Part shown: positions 59,913 through 64,000 of the stretch, one piece after another
How positions within the stretch are numbered: the first letter of the stretch is position 1
How the letters are laid out: every line of letters starts with the position of its first letter
The notes under the pieces: model-generated
Databases searched by the model: none
The model's input: the letters and a program-made list of their open reading frames with translations, nothing else
What the model was told of the DNA's origin: nothing
Program-made: the position numbers and the translations under genes
Assembly (NCBI GenBank): GCA_048262715.1
Contig: JBLXEV010000013.1
Location: 50,297 to 114,296, forward strand
Origin: Albirhodobacter sp048262715
Lineage (GTDB): Bacteria; Pseudomonadota; Alphaproteobacteria; Rhodobacterales; Rhodobacteraceae
Reading direction: 5' to 3'
Length of the DNA: 64,000 bases

Positions 59913-60326
59913 TTAGGCGTTAGCGTGCGCGAATCCGTGCATCCGGTTGGCCCATTGCACAGCGACAAAGGCCCCTTTGACGCGGGGCAGCATCCAGATT
60001 GACATAGCGACGACAAAGCCGCCAGTGAGCGAAGCCATCAGCATCGGCTCCATCCGGTAGGTTTCCCACAAGAAAGCCATCAGGAAGCCGCCGAGGTGGC
60101 ACATCAGCAAGATGACAACATAGGCCGGTCCGTCATCGGCTCGCTGTGGGGTGAAATCGAGGCCGCAGCATGGGCATTCCGGCGCGACTTTCAGGTATCG
60201 CGAAAAAATTGCCCCGTCACCGCAGCGCGGGCATTTCATCATCAGGCCGCGTTTGACGGATTGTTTGATATCGCGTGGTGCTTGGGCTTCTTCGGAGATA
60301 TTCGCCAGCATGGTGCGGTCTTTCAT
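59913..60326 (-). CDS. DUF983 family membrane protein with zinc ribbon
   Basis: Protein of 137 residues. Two Cys-x2-Cys pairs (CPRCGDG and CPCCGLD, residues about 31-57) form a zinc ribbon, then RADDGPAYVVILLM and two or three hydrophobic helices. This is the DUF983 pattern, common in Alphaproteobacteria, of unknown function. The ATG at 60326 is my choice; one at 60311 is also possible, and neither has a strong ribosome site. Confidence 0.75.
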   Translation of the reverse strand: MKDRTMLANISEEAQAPRDIKQSVKRGLMMKCPRCGDGAIFSRYLKVAPECPCCGLDFTPQRADDGPAYVVILLMCHLGGFLMAFLWETYRMEPMLMASLTGGFVVAMSIWMLPRVKGAFVAVQWANRMHGFAHANA

Positions 60327-60703
60327 CAGGAATCTATGCTCGGTTAATGTATGCAATATTGAGCGTAAATTGAATACACTTTGACTGCAATCAATGTGTG
60401 GCAAATTGCCCCTGCCAGAATTGGGCCTGTTTTGCGCTTCGGGGACGGCTCGCGGCGGGGTTGCTCGGGCGGTCATCTGGCCAACTCAGATCGACACTCT
60501 TATGGGAGCAGAACTGCTCGATCGCTTAGCTCGTGCCATTCGGCAGAGACGTTTTTTTGGGGAGGGGTAGGGCTGCATTGAGGCCTCGTAGCCTTTGCTA
60601 CCAAGGCGGATCGCGTTTTCTGGCGGTCGGTTCGCGTTGATGCATACAATCCGCTTCAATTCATTATTGGGGCGCGCTATGTGTGGATGGAATGGAGATG
60701 CCG
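60327..60703. promoter_or_regulatory. Divergent region with TGTATGCA repeats (DUF983 / MocR regulator)
   Basis: Gap of 377 bases. TGTATGCA at 60348-60355 and its reverse complement TGCATACA at 60641-60648 lie near the DUF983 start and the MocR start respectively; a third copy is at 59547-59554. MocR regulators usually bind such repeats in their own promoter. No gene was found inside the gap. Confidence 0.45.
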
Positions 60704-62074
60704 ATGATTGACTGGATTCCGACCCTCACGCAAAACGGGAAGCCGCGCTATTTGGCGATAGCGGAAGCGATTGCCGTCGATATTCGCACGGGAACGCTCT
60801 CGCCGGGGGATCGTCTTCCGCCGCAGCGGCGGTTGGCGGCGCGCTTGGGCATCGATTTCACCACGGTGTCGCGGGCCTATTCCGAGGCGCAGGCGCGGGG
60901 GCTGGTGGCGAGCCATGTCGGGCGCGGCACCTTTGTCACAAGCGTGGCGCCCGAAGCCTTCTGTTCTGATCCGCAGCGCGATGGCGAAGAAGATCTGTCG
61001 ATGAATATGGCGCCAGAGCCGACCGATGCGGCCTTGCTGGAGAAGATGCGTGAGGGGATGGGCTATGTATCTGCCAATCTCATTGCGTTGCTGCGGTATC
61101 AATCGGCGGTGGGCAGCGAGCAGGACAAGATGGCGGCCTCCACTTGGTTATCGATGCGGGGGATGGTGCCCTTGCTGGAGCGGATCGCGGTCACGCCCGG
61201 CGCGCATCCGACGATGGTGGCGATCCTGTCGATCTTGACGACGCCAGGTGATGTAGTGCTGTGCGAGAATATTACCTATCCGGGCATTCGCAATATTGCG
61301 GCGCAGATGCGGGTCCAGCTTAAAGGGATTGCGATGGATGCGGAGGGGATTCTGCCCGATGCGTTGGAGGCCGCGATCAAAGCCCATGCGCCGCGCGCGC
61401 TCTATCTGAACCCGACCTTGCAGAACCCGACGACGCTGACGATCCCGACAGCGCGGCGGCTGGAGATCGCGGAGGTGCTCAATCGCTATGGTTTGCCGCT
61501 GATCGAGGATGATGCTTACGGGTTCATTCCTTTGAAAGCGCCGGCACCGCTGGCGGTCTCGGCCCCTGATCTGACGTGGCATATTGGCGGTTTGGCGAAA
61601 TGTATCGGGGCGGGGCTGCGGCTCGCCTATACGGTCGCGCCGTCGGGCAAACATGCCTATGCGTTGGCGCAGGCGTTGCGGACAATCTCGGTGATGCCCT
61701 CGCCGATCTCGATGGCGCTGGTGACGCGCTGGATTGAGGATGGCACGGCAGACCGGATCCGCCGCTTCATTCGGCAAGAGAGCGCGGCGCGTCAGGCAGT
61801 GGCGGCGGCCGCGTTGGACGGGTTCGAGTTTTCCACTGCGGAGAACGCGTTCAATCTCTGGCTTCGTCTTCCGGCGGGTGTGAGCCGCGCGGATATCATC
61901 GCGCGGATGGCGGGGCGCCATATCGGGATCGTGCCATCGGATGCCTTCACCATCGAGGGGCCGCCAGATGAGCACGTGCGGATCTGCCTCGGCGGCTCGA
62001 TCCCCCGCGACGCCCTGCAGTCAGGCCTGCAGTTCCTGTCGCACATCTTGGTGCCCAGCTCCTATATCGGGTGA
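60704..62074 (+). CDS. MocR-type regulator (GntR helix-turn-helix fused to aminotransferase domain)
   Basis: Protein of 456 residues. The N-terminal GntR winged helix at residues 10-75 (SPGDRLPPQRRLAARLGIDFTTVSRAYSEA) is fused to a fold-type I PLP aminotransferase domain with LYLNPTLQNPTT, IEDDAYGF and the candidate PLP lysine in HIGGLAKCIGAGLR. Such proteins sense PLP or an amine and act as activators or repressors. GGAG lies 6 bases before the ATG at 60704; upstream in-frame ATG/GTG codons are less favoured. Targets are unknown; the convergent MFS gene and the DUF983 gene are candidates. Confidence 0.87.
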   Translation: MIDWIPTLTQNGKPRYLAIAEAIAVDIRTGTLSPGDRLPPQRRLAARLGIDFTTVSRAYSEAQARGLVASHVGRGTFVTSVAPEAFCSDPQRDGEEDLSMNMAPEPTDAALLEKMREGMGYVSANLIALLRYQSAVGSEQDKMAASTWLSMRGMVPLLERIAVTPGAHPTMVAILSILTTPGDVVLCENITYPGIRNIAAQMRVQLKGIAMDAEGILPDALEAAIKAHAPRALYLNPTLQNPTTLTIPTARRLEIAEVLNRYGLPLIEDDAYGFIPLKAPAPLAVSAPDLTWHIGGLAKCIGAGLRLAYTVAPSGKHAYALAQALRTISVMPSPISMALVTRWIEDGTADRIRRFIRQESAARQAVAAAALDGFEFSTAENAFNLWLRLPAGVSRADIIARMAGRHIGIVPSDAFTIEGPPDEHVRICLGGSIPRDALQSGLQFLSHILVPSSYIG

Positions 62075-62125
62075 AGTGGGTGGCGAGGATATGCGCCCGA
62101 TATCCGCGCGTGGCGGGCGGGGGTG

Positions 62126-63742
62126 CTACATATCCTTTAGCAGCATGTCATCGCGTATAGGAACCGTCTGACGTTCGATCATCCGGTGGACAGTAGGGGG
62201 CTCTGTCCCGCGGTGAAGCTGCCGGATGATATCGGAGAGTTCCGCATCGGCATTGGTGCGGCGCTCGTTATGACGCACATACTCCCCCCATGTCGGCACG
62301 TGATAGCTCTCGCTCCAGTGTTCGGGGTCATGCAGATCGCGCAGCAGCGCCCATTGCTGTGCGCCATCGCGGATTCGCACGCGCCGCCGCTGGCTCATCG
62401 CGGCGAGGAAGGCGGGGATATCGTCATAGGCAATGATGTAATCGACCATGATCATCACGGGCCCGCTGCGATAGGTGATATCGAAACGGGTATCCGGCTC
62501 CTTGAAGCGGTTCAGCGGATCAAGGTCGAGGGTGCCAAATTCCGGCAGTGGCATCTTTAACCCGATCAGCGCGCCGATCAGCAACAGGGCCGCAGCGCAG
62601 AGCAGGGCCGTCCCTGGCCCCGATGTCTCCGCCACCGCGCCCCAGACGAGACTTCCTGTCGCCATGCCGCCGAATGTTCCGGTCTGATAGAGGGCGAGCA
62701 CGCGGCCCATCACCCAGCGCGGTGTCGAGAGTTGGATCGTCACGTTGAACATCGAAAGCGCCAAGACCCAGCACGCCCCTGTCACCATGAGGGCAGCGCC
62801 AGATAGAACTGTGTGCGTGCTGAACGCCAGAATGGTGCAACTCACTGCAAACAGTGTGAACGCCCCTCGCGCAATGATCTCATTGGCAAAGCGCGCCCGA
62901 AGATGCGCGTTCATCAAGGCCCCGCCGACGGCCCCGAGGCCAAAACATCCCAGCATGATGCCATAGACAAAGGCCGTCGAGGTGAGCGTCTCGCGCACGA
63001 TCACAGGTAAGAGTGCCAATAGAGCGATGGCTGAAAGGCCAAACCAGAAGCCGCGTAGGATTACCCGCATCAGGTTTGGAGACATGGCGGTATAGCGGAG
63101 CCCCGCTGCAAAAGCGCTGCCCATAGGCTCGCGCGGCAGATGGGTGTCGCGCGCGGGAGATTTCCAGCGCAGCAATGCGAGGATGATCGCGATATAGCTG
63201 AGCGCATTCACCGCAAACGCCGCCGCCGCACCTGCAATCGCCACGATCGCCCCGCCCGCTGCGGGTCCCACGCTCCGCATGAGGTTGAACCCCATACTGT
63301 TGAGAGAGACGGCGGAGGGCAACTCCTCCCGTGTCACGATATCCCCCATGGTGGCCTGCCATGAGGGGTTGTGCAGTGCCGTGCCGCATCCGATCAAAAA
63401 GGTGAAGGCCAGCAAAAGCCAAGGCGAGAGCCAGCCCTCAAAGGCCATGAACGTCAGCACGACGGAGACGCCAAACATGAAGGCTTGCGCGATCAGCATG
63501 ATCCTCCGCCTGTCGAAGTTATCAGCGAAAACGCCCGCCATCAGCGAGAAGATCATAATCGGCAGTGCGACCGAGCCCTGCACCAGCGCGACCATATTTT
63601 GCGACTCGGTCAGCGAGGTCATCAGCCAAGCTGCGCCAACCGCCTGAACAAGCCCGCCGAAATTGGACGCAAGCGCCGCAATCCAGAGCGATCGAAAGGT
63701 TTGATTTCGGAATAAGACCAATGGCGAGATGCGATCTGGCAC
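62126..63742 (-). CDS. MFS transporter (MFS_3/EntS-like) with C-terminal cytosolic domain
   Basis: Protein of 538 residues: about 11-12 helices in the first 405 residues (LFRNQTFRSLWIAALASNFG, VFADNFDRRRIMLIAQ, GCGTALHNPSWQATMGDIV), then about 130 soluble residues with repeated Asp/Arg-rich segments. This layout is found in enterobactin-exporter-like MFS_3 proteins, where the tail resembles a ferredoxin-like monooxygenase fold. GTG start, with AGGAG upstream. It is likely an exporter of a small molecule, unknown here. It ends 51 bases from the convergent MocR gene. Confidence 0.82.
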   Translation of the reverse strand: MPDRISPLVLFRNQTFRSLWIAALASNFGGLVQAVGAAWLMTSLTESQNMVALVQGSVALPIMIFSLMAGVFADNFDRRRIMLIAQAFMFGVSVVLTFMAFEGWLSPWLLLAFTFLIGCGTALHNPSWQATMGDIVTREELPSAVSLNSMGFNLMRSVGPAAGGAIVAIAGAAAAFAVNALSYIAIILALLRWKSPARDTHLPREPMGSAFAAGLRYTAMSPNLMRVILRGFWFGLSAIALLALLPVIVRETLTSTAFVYGIMLGCFGLGAVGGALMNAHLRARFANEIIARGAFTLFAVSCTILAFSTHTVLSGAALMVTGACWVLALSMFNVTIQLSTPRWVMGRVLALYQTGTFGGMATGSLVWGAVAETSGPGTALLCAAALLLIGALIGLKMPLPEFGTLDLDPLNRFKEPDTRFDITYRSGPVMIMVDYIIAYDDIPAFLAAMSQRRRVRIRDGAQQWALLRDLHDPEHWSESYHVPTWGEYVRHNERRTNADAELSDIIRQLHRGTEPPTVHRMIERQTVPIRDDMLLKDM

Positions 63743-63913
63743 CCGTGTTCTCCTAAATGCATTCCCTCTTGGTATAGGGCGGGTCGGGGCGCTGTCGAGG
63801 GTGCGATGTGCGATCCCCGCAGAGCGCTGACGTTCGCAGGGCAGGGGGGTGATTTTCTGGAGCTATGCGACCTCTCGATCTGGGGCCGCGCCGTCGCTCT
63901 ATTAGGAGTGTCG

Positions 63914-64000
63914 ATGTCGGTGGTTCATTTGCATCTGATTTTTGGCGGACTTGGGAGTTTGATTCTGGTCTCGCAGTTTTTTGTGGGCTGGTGTGGGTTC
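63914..64000 (+). CDS. Start of a possible membrane protein gene, cut by the window edge
   Basis: An ATG at 63914 with AGGAG 8 bases upstream opens a frame that runs off the window after 29 codons. The visible part is hydrophobic (HLHLIFGGLGSLILVSQFF), suggesting a first membrane helix or a signal. Too short to name. Confidence 0.35.
   Translation, partial: MSVVHLHLIFGGLGSLILVSQFFVGWCGF

Noticed and set aside
59645..59923. 92-codon plus-strand frame in the 59.5-59.9 kb gap
   Set aside because: No ribosome site, odd Cys/Trp/Arg-rich composition and no recognisable motif.
62087..62105. GGATAT / ATATCC inverted repeat between the MocR and MFS genes as a terminator
   Set aside because: Stem of only 6 bp, no T-run on either strand.
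1..64000. CRISPR arrays, tRNA/rRNA genes, insertion sequences, attachment sites
   Set aside because: Looked for repeated spacers, cloverleaf-like ends, transposase-like frames and flanking repeats; none was seen. Detection by eye is limited and a tool search would be needed to exclude small RNAs.

Overview
The window looks like a chromosomal segment of a GC-rich alphaproteobacterium, most likely of the Rhodobacterales type. This rests on GC-rich codon use, TRAP and ABC uptake systems for plant- or host-derived solutes, a rhizobial/Brucella-style erythritol locus, and a Tdh of the cysteine-poor form I associate with that order. No tRNA, rRNA, CRISPR array, insertion sequence or phage gene was seen. 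It is almost wholly coding, with many ATGA or TGATG stop/start overlaps, and reads as a chain of catabolic modules, each with its own regulator.

1-5.8 kb: the tail of an Lrp/AsnC regulator, threonine breakdown (kbl-tdh), an XRE-cupin regulator and a large MprF-type lipid flippase/synthetase. 6-9.9 kb: a gamma-glutamyl-polyamine-type pair (glutamine-synthetase-like ligase and FAD oxidase) with a GntR regulator, then a short IMPACT-family gene. 10-14.8 kb: glutamate/glutamine use, all on the minus strand (glutamate dehydrogenase, LysR regulator, glutaminase, AGCS sodium/amino-acid symporter). 15.1-19.8 kb: a YhaO/YhaN (SbcD/SbcC-like) nuclease-ATPase pair.

19.9-36.4 kb: an erythritol module. 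A ribose-type ABC importer plus a DUF2291 protein is divergent from eryA-eryB-eryC, an iron-type alcohol dehydrogenase and eryD. Then come a DeoR regulator, eryH, eryI, and a second FGGY kinase + FAD polyol-phosphate dehydrogenase pair. 36.4-45.8 kb: a module matching the published D-apionate pathway: 3-oxo-isoapionate kinase (OiaK), D-apionate oxidoisomerase (ApnO), a TRAP transporter, a DhaK-DhaL kinase, a RuBisCO-like protein (OiaX/OiaT type) and a FadR-type GntR regulator. Both divergent promoters of this module carry the same 15-bp sequence. If the RuBisCO-like protein is a decarboxylase, its product L-erythrulose 1-phosphate is exactly the substrate of EryH in the neighbouring module, so the two modules would share EryH and EryI and drain to D-erythrose 4-phosphate.

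45.8-59.5 kb: the least familiar part. A Na+/phosphate transporter-PhoU fusion and a LacI regulator flank a minus-strand run of nine genes: a fused two-domain permease, an ATPase, three paralogous periplasmic binding proteins in tandem, two inositol-monophosphatase-family enzymes, a Cys-x5-Arg phosphatase and a calcineurin-like phosphoesterase. A TTGCA-N6-TGCAA palindrome occurs at three promoter positions across it. I read it as a candidate system that imports a phosphorylated organic compound intact, strips the phosphate inside the cell and balances phosphate through the Na/Pi carrier. The substrate is unknown.

59.9-64 kb: a DUF983 protein, a MocR-type regulator, an MFS exporter and the start of one more possible gene at the edge.
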